Position numbers and translations under genes: made by a program | Shown: positions 1 through 7,401 of the stretch, in pieces | How the letters are laid out: each line of letters begins with the position of its first letter | Position numbering within the stretch: position 1 is the first letter of the stretch | Notes under the pieces: generated by a model | Told to the model about the DNA's origin: nothing | Database searches by the model: none | The model's input: the letters and a program-made list of their open reading frames with translations, nothing else | From: an uncultured bacterium | GTDB lineage: Bacteria > Bacillota > Clostridia > Lachnospirales > Lachnospiraceae | Length of the DNA stretch: 13,952 nt | Direction: 5' to 3' | Assembly: GCA_947088515.1 (NCBI GenBank) | Contig: CAMUHA010000080.1 | Location: 1 to 13,952 of the forward strand

Positions 1-386
1 CGTTAATAGCACATGATGCGAAAAAAAAATTAATGCAGAATTTTTGCATTGCTTACCGCGGCATTTTAAGCAAAAACGAACTGTATGCTACAGGAACTAC
101 TGGCAGACTGGTAGAAGAAGTGACAAACTTAAGCATTCACAAATTTCTGGCTGGACATCTTGGGGGAGAGCAGCAGATAGGGGCACAGATTGAGCATAAT
201 CAGATGGATTTAGTTATTTTTTTAAGAGACCCCTTAACATCCAAAAAGCACGAACCAGATGTCAATAATGTAGTAAGACTTTGTGATATGTATAATATTC
301 CGCTGGCAACCAATATTGCCACAGCAGAATTACTGATTAAGTCACTGGACAGAGGAGATTTAGAGTGGCGTGAGATGTATAAATAG
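1..386 (+). CDS. mgsA: Methylglyoxal synthase, 5' end cut by window edge
   Basis: The protein converts dihydroxyacetone phosphate to methylglyoxal and phosphate, a cytosolic bypass of lower glycolysis. The frame is open from base 3, before the first ATG at 33, and reads LIAHDAKKKLMQ. This is the conserved N-terminal strand with the His-Asp pair (H19/D20 in E. coli), so the true start lies upstream of the window. Also visible are the phosphate-binding ATGTTGR segment, the RDPLTSKKHEPDV motif (equivalents of D91, H98 and D101) and the IPLATNIATAE strand. The usual GGDQ motif reads GGEQ here (codon 168-170), replacing the Asp known as catalytic D71 in E. coli. The C-terminus is short, as in Bacillus MgsA. 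The gene overlaps the next one by 17 bp. The family is certain; normal activity is less so because of the Glu. Confidence 0.93.
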   Translation, partial: LIAHDAKKKLMQNFCIAYRGILSKNELYATGTTGRLVEEVTNLSIHKFLAGHLGGEQQIGAQIEHNQMDLVIFLRDPLTSKKHEPDVNNVVRLCDMYNIPLATNIATAELLIKSLDRGDLEWREMYK

Positions 387-1353
387 AAATAAAATATTAT
401 CCATAATAATTTCGGCTTCCGTTTTGCTTTTTACAGGCTGCGGACAGCCGCAGTTTGATATGCACTATACTGCCGATTCTGAAGTGAGCAGCTTTCGGAT
501 TGTCAGCCCATCAGAAGAAAAACAGACAGCAGTTCCATTTGCGGCGGCTCTTTGTGTTGCAGATTCTGATATAGACTCCAAAGATGTGGATATGTCAGCC
601 GCTTCCGGAGCCGGGCTTTTTGATATTAACCGTCACGAAACCCTTTATGCCAAAAATATTCATGAGAGACTTTATCCTGCCAGTCTTACAAAGGTTATGA
701 CAGCTCTTGTTGCGCTGGAAAATGGAACAAACGATATGATGCTCACCGCCTCGGCAAACGTGCGGATTTTAGAGTCCGGTGCACAGGTGGCTGGTTTAAA
801 AGAAGGGGACCAGATGACCTTAGACCAGGCTCTTCATCTTTTATTGATTAATTCAGCCAATGATGTTGCTGTAATGATTGCTGAGGGAGTTGCAGGGTCA
901 GTAGAAGAGTTTGCGAATTTGATGAACCGGAAAGCAATATCGCTTGGCGCCACTAACACACATTTTGTCAATCCCCATGGGCTTTCAGATGAAGACCACT
1001 ATACTACAATCTATGATATGTATTTGATTATGAATGCAGCTGTAAATTATGCATTGTTTAATGAAATAATCCACATGGATTCTTATACAACTGTATATAC
1101 AGATAAAAATGGTGCATCAAAGGATATAAATGTAAAAAATTCAAACCGGTATCTGCAAGGGGATATACAGGCTCCCAGCGGTATTACTGTTCTCGGAGGA
1201 AAAACCGGCACCACTAGCGCTGCTGGGTCTTGCCTTGTCCTTATGGTAAGAGATTCTTCTGGCAACCCATACATTTCGGTTATAATGTGCGCTGACAGCA
1301 GGGATTTATTATATTCACAGATGACAGATTTGTTAGAAGAAATAAACAAATAG
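370..1353 (+). CDS. D-alanyl-D-alanine carboxypeptidase (peptidase S11), predicted lipoprotein
   Basis: This is a penicillin-binding protein of the DacA/PBP5 type, which trims the terminal D-Ala from peptidoglycan stem peptides outside the membrane. All three active-site motifs are present: SLTK at 105-108 (nucleophile S105, K108), SAN at 162-164 and KTG at 278-280. The N-terminus is a hydrophobic signal ending in LLFTGC, so Cys24 is a likely lipidation site. There is no C-terminal PBP5 beta domain or amphipathic anchor, so the lipid probably holds it to the membrane. About 70 low-complexity residues separate the Cys from the catalytic domain. The start is GTG at 370, inside the end of mgsA, with AGGAGA at 353-358, which suggests translational coupling. 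The family is sure; the exact start and the lipidation are inferred. Confidence 0.92.
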   Translation: MRCINRNKILSIIISASVLLFTGCGQPQFDMHYTADSEVSSFRIVSPSEEKQTAVPFAAALCVADSDIDSKDVDMSAASGAGLFDINRHETLYAKNIHERLYPASLTKVMTALVALENGTNDMMLTASANVRILESGAQVAGLKEGDQMTLDQALHLLLINSANDVAVMIAEGVAGSVEEFANLMNRKAISLGATNTHFVNPHGLSDEDHYTTIYDMYLIMNAAVNYALFNEIIHMDSYTTVYTDKNGASKDINVKNSNRYLQGDIQAPSGITVLGGKTGTTSAAGSCLVLMVRDSSGNPYISVIMCADSRDLLYSQMTDLLEEINK

Positions 1354-1379
1354 CAGTTGTTTTTTGGCTTGTTATCACT

Positions 1380-1385
1380 TATAAT
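1380..1385 (+). promoter_or_regulatory. Possible -10 element before the P-loop gene
   Basis: A perfect TATAAT lies in the 89-bp gap between the carboxypeptidase gene and the P-loop gene. A poor -35 candidate (TTGTTT, 1358-1363) sits 16 bp upstream. The match is weak, and the gene may instead be read from upstream. Confidence 0.3.
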
Positions 1386-1442
1386 AAATCTAGACATAGT
1401 GAAATTTTGTATAAAACTAATATACTTCAGGAGGGATTACCA

Positions 1443-1862
1443 ATGGTTCAATTAGTGGTTGGAAAAAAGGGAAAAGGCAAAACTAAACATTTATTAGATA
1501 AGGTGAATACTGAGGTACAAAGTGTGTCCGGCAATATTGTATATCTGGACAAGAACACAAAGCATATGTATGAACTGAATAATAAAATAAGGCTCATTGA
1601 TGTTTCTTCATATTTGATTACGGATTCAGACGAATTTGTTGGATTTATCAGTGGTATTATTTCACAAGATCATGACTTGGAACAGATGTATTTTGACAGC
1701 TTTTTGAAAATAGCATGTCTGGGAGATGACAATATTGAGCCTATCCTTCAAAAATTAGAAAAAATAAGTGAGACGTTCAAGGTAAATTTTGTTATTAGTA
1801 TTTCACTGGATGAGGATGAAATTCCCGCTTCTGTTAAGGATAAAATTATTATCTCTTTATAA
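1443..1862 (+). CDS. Small P-loop NTPase-like protein of unknown function
   Basis: A 139-residue soluble protein. It opens with MVQLVVGKKGKGKTK, a textbook Walker A motif (GKKGKGKT) directly after the first beta strand. A later stretch, QMYFDSFLKIA, could be a Walker B strand, and VNFVISISLDEDEIP looks like a third core strand. The fold is therefore plausibly a minimal ATPase, but no known family could be named with confidence. Such proteins sometimes carry PilT-like labels from the Walker motif alone; no PilT Asp or His boxes are visible. I chose ATG 1443 over the ATG at 1407 because AGGAGG at 1429-1434 is well spaced for it and the conserved motif begins there. A terminator follows closely. 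Confidence 0.75.
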   Translation: MVQLVVGKKGKGKTKHLLDKVNTEVQSVSGNIVYLDKNTKHMYELNNKIRLIDVSSYLITDSDEFVGFISGIISQDHDLEQMYFDSFLKIACLGDDNIEPILQKLEKISETFKVNFVISISLDEDEIPASVKDKIIISL

Positions 1863-1882
1863 AACGAGAAAAATGCAAATTA

Positions 1883-1918
1883 CATAAACGTCCCCGTAGT
1901 ACCGGGGGCGTTTTTATG
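1883..1918 (+). terminator. Rho-independent terminator after the P-loop gene
   Basis: The arms AAACGTCCCC (1886-1895) and GGGGGCGTTT (1904-1913) pair with one G-U wobble around an 8-nt loop. A T-run (1911-1915) follows. Flanking CAT and ATG extend the pairing past a small bulge. Confidence 0.88.
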
Positions 1919-1972
1919 CAGTATAAAATTTAGTCTGATAATTATTAAAGTTGCTGATAGCAGGAGTAAAAA

Positions 1973-3367
1973 TTGGAAAACAATAGAAATAATAAAATAG
2001 TCAAATACAGAAGACCACTTAATATTAATATTGGTATGATAATTTTTACTGTTATTTTGATATATATTATTATTTGTGTCTTCTCGTATTTTACCCAAAA
2101 ACATATAGAAGGACATCAGGTAAAAATGGGTTCCCTTTCATCAAATAATATCTATAAGGGAATTGCACTTCGTGATGAGGAAATTGTAACTTCCACTCAG
2201 GCAGGATATGTGAATTACTACGCCCGTGAAGGGGAAAGAGTTGGTGTTGGAAATCTGGTTTATACATTGGATCAGTCAGGAAGACTTGCAGATTATATGA
2301 ATGCAGAAAGTACCGGAACAACTCTTTCAAGCAGCGACTTAACAGAACTTAAAACAGAAATCCTTGGTTTTGTTAATAACTTTGACCCTAGATATTTTGA
2401 TTCTGTCTATGACTTTAAATACAATGTAAAGGGAACTGTGCTTAAACTGGCAAATACAGGCATTCTGGAAAACGTAGATAAAATCAACAGTGCGGGTTTG
2501 TCTGAACTGATTTCTTTTTGCAATGCCCCAATCACTGGTATTGTAATCTATTCTGTTGATGGGTATGAAGATTTAAAACTTGAACAGTTTACCAAAGACC
2601 ATTTTGATACTAAAAATTATGAGAAAACACAACTTATCAGTAATGAACTTGTAGAGGCAGGACAACCAGTATATAAGGTTTCCACAAATGAAGACTGGTC
2701 GATTGTTATTCAGACTGATTTTGAAAAAGCACAAGAACTTACAGAGGCAGAGTTTGTTAAAGTCAAATTTCTAAAAAACCAGGATACCTCCTGGGGGGAA
2801 GTATCTACATATACCAATGCTGATGGAGATATTTTTGTAAAACTGACTTTTACTAACTCAATGGTAACATTTTGCACAGACCGTTTTATTGATATTGAAT
2901 TAATTCTTGAAGAGGAAACCGGACTTAAAATTCCAAATTCCTCCATTGTAGAGAAAGAGTTTTTTATTGTTCCCAAGGAATATGTTACAATGGGAGGGAA
3001 CAGTAATAGCTATGGGGTAATGAAAGAAACCTTTACAGATGAAGGTACTGCTACCACCGAATTTGTGGAGACTACTATTTATGGAGAAACAGAAACCGAA
3101 TATTATCTGGATGATATGATATTGAGAATAGGAGAGGATATTATAAAGCCTGAGTCTTCTGAAAAATATACACTCAGTAAAAGAGGAAGCCTGAAAGGAG
3201 TATATAATATCAATAAAGGGTATGCAGATTTTAAGCAGATAAATATTTTGTATCAGAATGAAGAGTATTCTATTGTTAAATCCAATACCCAATATGGACT
3301 TAATGTATATGATTATATTGTACTGGATGCGACAGCAGTAATGGATGATGAATTGGTTTATGAATAA
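1973..3367 (+). CDS. Membrane-anchored HlyD-like (periplasmic adaptor-type) protein
   Basis: A 464-residue protein with a basic N-terminus, one transmembrane helix at about residues 20-40, and a large extracytoplasmic part. Residues about 62-100 (KGIALRDEEIV...GYVNYYAREGERVGVGNLVYTLD) resemble the biotinyl/lipoyl-like hairpin of HlyD/RND adaptor proteins. The remainder is beta-rich and not recognised. The start is an uncommon TTG with AGGAG at 1962-1966; the next Met (residue 22) lies inside the membrane helix, so the TTG is favoured. No ABC or RND transporter gene is nearby. Instead it sits directly upstream of ylmE and sepF, with only 37 bp to ylmE, so a role in the envelope or division is possible. 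That link is inference from position only. Confidence 0.75.
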   Translation: MENNRNNKIVKYRRPLNINIGMIIFTVILIYIIICVFSYFTQKHIEGHQVKMGSLSSNNIYKGIALRDEEIVTSTQAGYVNYYAREGERVGVGNLVYTLDQSGRLADYMNAESTGTTLSSSDLTELKTEILGFVNNFDPRYFDSVYDFKYNVKGTVLKLANTGILENVDKINSAGLSELISFCNAPITGIVIYSVDGYEDLKLEQFTKDHFDTKNYEKTQLISNELVEAGQPVYKVSTNEDWSIVIQTDFEKAQELTEAEFVKVKFLKNQDTSWGEVSTYTNADGDIFVKLTFTNSMVTFCTDRFIDIELILEEETGLKIPNSSIVEKEFFIVPKEYVTMGGNSNSYGVMKETFTDEGTATTEFVETTIYGETETEYYLDDMILRIGEDIIKPESSEKYTLSKRGSLKGVYNINKGYADFKQINILYQNEEYSIVKSNTQYGLNVYDYIVLDATAVMDDELVYE

Positions 3368-3404
3368 CAATATGGCATTAAAATTATAACAGGAGGCTAA
3401 TAAG

Positions 3405-4097
3405 GTGATTAAAAAGAACCTGGATAATGTTCTGCTAAATATTGCTTCTTCCTGTCAAAAGGCAGACAGGGACATACAGGAAGTGAATCTGATAGCTGTC
3501 AGTAAAACGAAACCTATATCTATGTTGATGGATGCCTATGAGCATGGATGCAGGGAATTTGGTGAAAACAAAGTACAGGAATTAGTTGAAAAATATGATA
3601 CTATGCCCAAAGACATTAAATGGCACATGATTGGACATTTGCAGCGCAATAAGGTAAAATATATAATTGATAAAGTTGCTTTAATTCATAGTGTGGATTC
3701 ACTGAAACTTGCAGAAGAAATCAGCAAGGAAGCCGTAAGAAAACAGGTAAAGATATCTATACTGATTGAAGTAAATATTGCAGGTGAAGATACAAAATTT
3801 GGCATAAACCCTATGGAGACTGAAAATCTGGTCCGAAGCATTGCCATACTGCCTAATATATATATAAAGGGACTTATGACAATAGCGCCATATGTGGAAA
3901 ACCCGGAAGAAAACCGACAGTATTTTGCCCGTCTTAGGCAATTATCTGTTGACATAAATCGTAAAAACATTGATAATGTTAGTATGGATGTTCTGTCTAT
4001 GGGAATGACAGGCGATTATCTGGTTGCCATTGAAGAAGGTGCCACCTATGTCCGTGTTGGAACAGGTATCTTTGGTGAAAGGCAGTATCCAGTATAG
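3405..4097 (+). CDS. ylmE: YggS/YlmE family PLP-binding protein
   Basis: A cytosolic alanine-racemase-fold protein (PLPBP/YggS family) that binds pyridoxal 5'-phosphate and keeps the B6 pool balanced; it has no known enzymatic reaction. Visible motifs are AVSKTKP, with K34 aligned to the PLP-binding Lys36 of E. coli YggS; FGENKVQE at 52-59; WHMIGHLQRNKV at 73-84; and the C-terminal SMGMTGDY and VRVGTGIFGERQY phosphate-binding segments. The 230-residue length is normal for the family. The start is GTG, with AGGAGG at 3391-3396 spaced 8 nt away. It lies just before sepF, as in Bacillus (ylmD-ylmE-sepF), which supports the ylmE name. Confidence 0.95.
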   Translation: MIKKNLDNVLLNIASSCQKADRDIQEVNLIAVSKTKPISMLMDAYEHGCREFGENKVQELVEKYDTMPKDIKWHMIGHLQRNKVKYIIDKVALIHSVDSLKLAEEISKEAVRKQVKISILIEVNIAGEDTKFGINPMETENLVRSIAILPNIYIKGLMTIAPYVENPEENRQYFARLRQLSVDINRKNIDNVSMDVLSMGMTGDYLVAIEEGATYVRVGTGIFGERQYPV

Positions 4098-4113
4098 TAA
4101 GGAGCGCTTTAAT

Positions 4114-4614
4114 ATGGGAGTAATGGATAAATTTCTCAATTACATGAAGCTAAATGAAGATGATGATGATTTCTATGATGATGATTATTATGATGATGGA
4201 CCTGTAGAGGAAAAACCTAAAAAGCAGCTGGTTGTAAGGTAAGAATCTGTTGCGGAAGAAGATAGACCTGCCAAAAAGACAACACCTAAGGTTACACCAA
4301 TGAGACCTGCCAAAAAATCAACTGCCGGAATGGAAGTATGTGTAATAAAACCTACTTCCATTGAGGATGCCAGGGAAATTACAGAGACTTTGCTGGCAAA
4401 CAGAACTGTTGTTCTTAATCTGGAAGGACTTGATGTTGATATTGCACAGCGTATTATTGACTTTACATCTGGGTCCTGTTTTGCAATAAGTGGTAATTTA
4501 CAGAAGATCTCACATTATATTTTTATTATCACACCTGCCATTGTAGATATTTCAGGTGATTTTCAGGAAATTTTATCAGGGTCTTTTGATGTGCCAATTA
4601 ATAATGGCGTATAA
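4114..4614 (+). pseudogene. sepF: sepF interrupted by an in-frame TAA at codon 43
   Basis: SepF tethers FtsZ to the membrane and shapes the Z ring and septum. Reading begins at ATG 4114, with AAGGAG at 4099-4104. It gives the amphipathic membrane-binding start MGVMDKFLNYMKL, then an acidic stretch rich in Asp and Tyr. TAA at 4240-4242 stops it after 42 residues. The same frame then continues without any shift through the linker (ESVAEEDRPAKK...) into the complete FtsZ-binding domain from GMEVCVIKP to the stop at 4614. Without the stop it would be a normal 166-residue SepF. A 14-nt linker repeat (4264-4277 and 4303-4316) encodes RPAKK twice. The cause could be a real nonsense mutation, an assembly error, or a gene split into two translated parts. 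I cannot tell which from one sequence. Confidence 0.85.
4300..4614 (+). CDS. SepF C-terminal (FtsZ-binding) domain, possible separate translation
   Basis: A 104-residue open frame downstream of the sepF stop. It begins at ATG 4300 with AAGG at 4288-4291, spaced 8 nt, so internal initiation or re-initiation 57 nt after the TAA is feasible. It contains the whole SepF globular domain: EVCVIKPTSIEDAREI, TVVLNLEGLD, QRIIDFTSG and ISHYIFIITP. In the family this domain dimerises and binds the FtsZ C-terminal tail. It lacks the N-terminal helix that anchors SepF to the membrane. Whether it is made, and whether the 42-residue N-terminal peptide is also stable, cannot be read from the DNA. Confidence 0.6.
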   Translation: MRPAKKSTAGMEVCVIKPTSIEDAREITETLLANRTVVLNLEGLDVDIAQRIIDFTSGSCFAISGNLQKISHYIFIITPAIVDISGDFQEILSGSFDVPINNGV

Positions 4615-4636
4615 TTTTTAAATATCATATCAAAAA

Positions 4637-4668
4637 GCTTCCTGTTTAACACAGACAGGAAGTTTTGA
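4637..4668 (+). terminator. Rho-independent terminator after sepF
   Basis: CTTCCTGT (4638-4645) pairs perfectly with ACAGGAAG (4655-4662) around a 9-nt loop, and TTTT follows. It closes the HlyD-like/ylmE/sepF unit. Confidence 0.82.
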
Positions 4669-4731
4669 CTTTTGAGAGAATACTAAAAACCTTGCTACTG
4701 ATATAGAATTAAGAACTCTAAGGAGAAAACA

Positions 4732-5835
4732 ATGAACAGCAAAATGAACATCTTATATGAAAAAAAGCCCTGTTATGATATTATATTTGCAACTGATTTT
4801 CAGGAGCTGACAGAAGAGCTTAAACAGCTAAACGCCGAAAACAGAAGAGTTTGTATTGTCACAGATTCCCATGTCAAATCATTATATGGGGAGGATATTC
4901 TTGAATGTATCAGGGAGCATTGTAAAAAAAGTGTTTTGTTTTCTTTTGAATCAGGCGAAAAAAATAAAACACTTAAAACGGTAAAAGAAATTTACCATTT
5001 TTTAATCAATGAAAAATTTGACAGAAAAGATTTGCTGATTGCTCTAGGAGGCGGAGTTGTTGGGGATATCACTGGTTTTGCCGCGGCCACCTATCTTAGG
5101 GGAATTGACTTTATCCAGATTCCCACTACACTGCTTGCCCAGGCAGATTCCAGCATCGGAGGCAAGACAGGAGTTGATTTTGATGGTTATAAAAACATGG
5201 TAGGAGCATTCTACATGCCTAAACTGGTATATATAAATGTCAGCACTCTGAAGACTCTGGATGACCGCCAATTTTACAGTGGTTTTGCTGAAGTTATGAA
5301 ACATGGCCTGATTAAAGATTCTCTTTTTTATGAATGGCTTCTCGAAAATATGTATGAAATTTGTGACAGAGACTTAGATACTTTGCTTGAAATGGTAGAA
5401 AGAAGCTGTAAAATCAAAAAGCTGGTAGTGGAAAATGACCCAATAGAAAAGGGGGACCGTGCATTATTAAACTTTGGACATACCATTGGGCATGCAATTG
5501 AAAAATATAAAAACTTTTCTCTTACCCATGGGGAATGCGTGGCGCTGGGGTCTGTTGCAGCGGCGTTTATTTCATGGAAACATAACTGGCTTTCCATGGA
5601 GGAATATTATGAAATCAGAGATATGTTTGTTCCCTTTAATCTCCCTATTTCCATAGAGGATATTGAACCACAGGAAATATTAAAACTTACTAAATCTGAT
5701 AAAAAAATGGACGGGGATTGTATAAAATTTATTCTTTTAAAAAAAGCTGGAAAGGCTGTAATTGACAAGATGGTAACAGATGAAGATATATTAAATGCAA
5801 TATCTGAAATTCATTATGTGGAGGATGGCGAATAA
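4732..5835 (+). CDS. aroB: 3-dehydroquinate synthase
   Basis: This enzyme converts DAHP to 3-dehydroquinate, the second step of the shikimate pathway, using NAD and a divalent metal in the cytosol. The NAD-binding segment ALGGGVVGDITGFAAATYLRG lies at 104-124. It is followed by QIPTTLLAQADSSIGGKTGVD at 129-149 and AEVMKHGLI at 186-194. The metal ligands by family alignment are E187, H250 (in NFGHTIGHAIE) and H266 (in THGE). The 367-residue length is typical. AAGGAG at 4720-4725 precedes the ATG by 6 nt. It is the first gene after a terminator and no other shikimate gene is in view. It leads into lspA with a 6-nt gap, so the two are probably co-transcribed. No convincing promoter was seen in the short upstream gap. 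Confidence 0.96.
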   Translation: MNSKMNILYEKKPCYDIIFATDFQELTEELKQLNAENRRVCIVTDSHVKSLYGEDILECIREHCKKSVLFSFESGEKNKTLKTVKEIYHFLINEKFDRKDLLIALGGGVVGDITGFAAATYLRGIDFIQIPTTLLAQADSSIGGKTGVDFDGYKNMVGAFYMPKLVYINVSTLKTLDDRQFYSGFAEVMKHGLIKDSLFYEWLLENMYEICDRDLDTLLEMVERSCKIKKLVVENDPIEKGDRALLNFGHTIGHAIEKYKNFSLTHGECVALGSVAAAFISWKHNWLSMEEYYEIRDMFVPFNLPISIEDIEPQEILKLTKSDKKMDGDCIKFILLKKAGKAVIDKMVTDEDILNAISEIHYVEDGE

Positions 5836-5841
5836 GGAATA

Positions 5842-6360
5842 ATGGATAGAGCGAAAAAAAATTTATTTGTTTTTGATGTATTCCTACTGATTTTCCTAAT
5901 ACTATCTGACCAGTTTTTCAAGTATTTTGCTGTCATTAAATTAAAAAATCAGCCTGATTTCAATATTATTGATGGTGTTTTGTCCCTCCAATATGTAGAA
6001 AATTACGGAGCTGCCTTTGGTGTACTACAAAATCACAAATATTTTTTTATATTTTCATCAATTATATTCTTAGGTATTGTAATTCATATTCTAAAAAAGA
6101 TGCCCAATGCCTCAAAGTATAAACAACTTCATATATTGCTAGTTATAGCAGCGGCAGGTGCAGCAGGAAATTTAGCAGACAGACTGCGTCTTGGCTATGT
6201 AATTGACTTTATTTATATTGTAATTATTGATTTTCCTGTTTTTAATCTGGCAGATATATTTGTTACCTTTTCAGCCGCAATTATTGCATTTCAGATTTTA
6301 TTTGTATATGAAGACAGCGATTTAGATTTTTTGTTTACCAGAAAATCAGAAGGTTTATAA
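5842..6360 (+). CDS. lspA: Lipoprotein signal peptidase (signal peptidase II)
   Basis: An aspartyl protease of the cytoplasmic membrane that cuts signal peptides from lipid-modified prolipoproteins just before the lipidated Cys. Four hydrophobic segments are visible (about 10-32, 66-84, 97-112 and 131-155). The family motifs are present: SDQFFKY at 22-28, VENYGAAFG at 52-60, AGNLADR at 108-114 with catalytic Asp113, and VFNLAD at 133-138 with catalytic Asp138. The 172-residue length is normal. AAGGA overlaps the aroB stop and is only 3 nt from the ATG, so translation is probably coupled to aroB. A likely substrate, the lipoprotein-type carboxypeptidase, is encoded in the same window. Confidence 0.95.
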   Translation: MDRAKKNLFVFDVFLLIFLILSDQFFKYFAVIKLKNQPDFNIIDGVLSLQYVENYGAAFGVLQNHKYFFIFSSIIFLGIVIHILKKMPNASKYKQLHILLVIAAAGAAGNLADRLRLGYVIDFIYIVIIDFPVFNLADIFVTFSAAIIAFQILFVYEDSDLDFLFTRKSEGL

Positions 6361-6365
6361 GAATT

Positions 6366-7286
6366 ATGTCTGAAAGCTTAAACAATTTTTATTTTGTAAT
6401 AACTGAAGAAATGGAAGATGAGAGAATAGATAAGTGTCTGAATGAATTAATGACATCTTTATCCCGTTCTTATATCCAAAAGCTTCTTAGCAGTGGCAAT
6501 ATCACAGTTAACAATCAAAAGATAAAAGCCAGTTACCGGGTAAAATCAGATGATAAAATACAGGTATCACTTCCTCCAGCTGTTACGCTGGATGTACTTC
6601 CGGAAAAAATCCCCTTATCAGTTCTTTATGAAGATAATGACGTAATTGTTATTAATAAACCTAAGGGTATGGTTGTGCATCCTGCACCTGGTCATTACAG
6701 CGGAACACTGGTTAACGCATTGCTATACCATTGCAGTGAGAATTTAAGCGGTATCAATGGTGTTCTCCGGCCTGGAATTGTACACAGAATTGACCGGGAT
6801 ACCACTGGTTCTGTTATTGCATGTAAAAATGATACTGCCCATATGTGTATTGCTAGTCAGCTGAAAGCACACACAATTGTGCGCAGGTATCATGCAATTG
6901 TACATGGAAATATAAAGGAAGAGGAAGGCAGTATACATACATTAATAGGGCGGCATCCTGTGGACAGGAAAAAAATGTCTGTCCGCTCAAATGGTGGTAA
7001 AGAAGCCATTACTCATTATAAAGTTCTAAAACAGTTTGATAAATATACATATATTGAATGTCAGCTTGAAACAGGGCGTACACATCAGATTCGTGTCCAT
7101 ATGGCTTACTTGGGACATCCACTGCTTGGTGATATGATTTATGGTCCCTCAAAATGTCCTTTTCAGTTGGAGGGGCAGACGCTGCACGCTAAGATTCTCG
7201 GATTTTGTCATCCGTCAAGAGAAGAATATATTGAAACAGATGCACCATTACCGGAGTATTTTAAGCATCTGTTGAATATATTATAA
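6366..7286 (+). CDS. rluD: RluA/RluD-family rRNA pseudouridine synthase
   Basis: The protein isomerises specific uridines in RNA, most likely large-subunit rRNA, to pseudouridine. An S4 RNA-binding domain occupies roughly 16-75 (RIDKCLNELM...SRSYIQKLLSSGNITVN). The catalytic domain follows, with VINKPKGMVVHPAPGH at 95-110, the active-site motif HRIDRDTTG at 140-148 (catalytic Asp143) and ETGRTHQIRVHM further on. The 306-residue length fits RluD. The start lies 5 bp after lspA, with a weak AGAAGG 12 nt upstream. The lspA-rluD pair is a common neighbour set in Firmicutes. Which uridines it modifies cannot be assigned from sequence alone, so the symbol is by closest resemblance. Confidence 0.9.
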   Translation: MSESLNNFYFVITEEMEDERIDKCLNELMTSLSRSYIQKLLSSGNITVNNQKIKASYRVKSDDKIQVSLPPAVTLDVLPEKIPLSVLYEDNDVIVINKPKGMVVHPAPGHYSGTLVNALLYHCSENLSGINGVLRPGIVHRIDRDTTGSVIACKNDTAHMCIASQLKAHTIVRRYHAIVHGNIKEEEGSIHTLIGRHPVDRKKMSVRSNGGKEAITHYKVLKQFDKYTYIECQLETGRTHQIRVHMAYLGHPLLGDMIYGPSKCPFQLEGQTLHAKILGFCHPSREEYIETDAPLPEYFKHLLNIL

Positions 7287-7340
7287 ATTATTGTAAGTTT
7301 TTACATCTCACAGTAATTTTGGGGTAAAAAGAGGAAAAGA

Positions 7341-7369
7341 TTGAACTTAGTTTTATTTTTTTATATAAT
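7341..7369 (+). promoter_or_regulatory. Sigma-A type promoter for the cytidylate-kinase-like gene
   Basis: TTGAAC (7341-7346) and a perfect TATAAT (7364-7369) are separated by 17 bp. The gene's AGGAGG follows at 7387-7392. Confidence 0.75.
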
Positions 7370-7401
7370 AGTTATATCATTTAGACAGGAGGTATTTGGA
7401 T

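Noticed and set aside
2900..3370. 156-residue minus-strand ORF inside the HlyD-like gene
   Set aside because: Ile- and Phe-rich antisense reading of an AT-rich gene, with no motif or ribosome binding site.
7291..7318. Possible terminator after rluD (TGTAA...TTACA)
   Set aside because: The stem is only 5 bp with no T-run after it, too weak to call.
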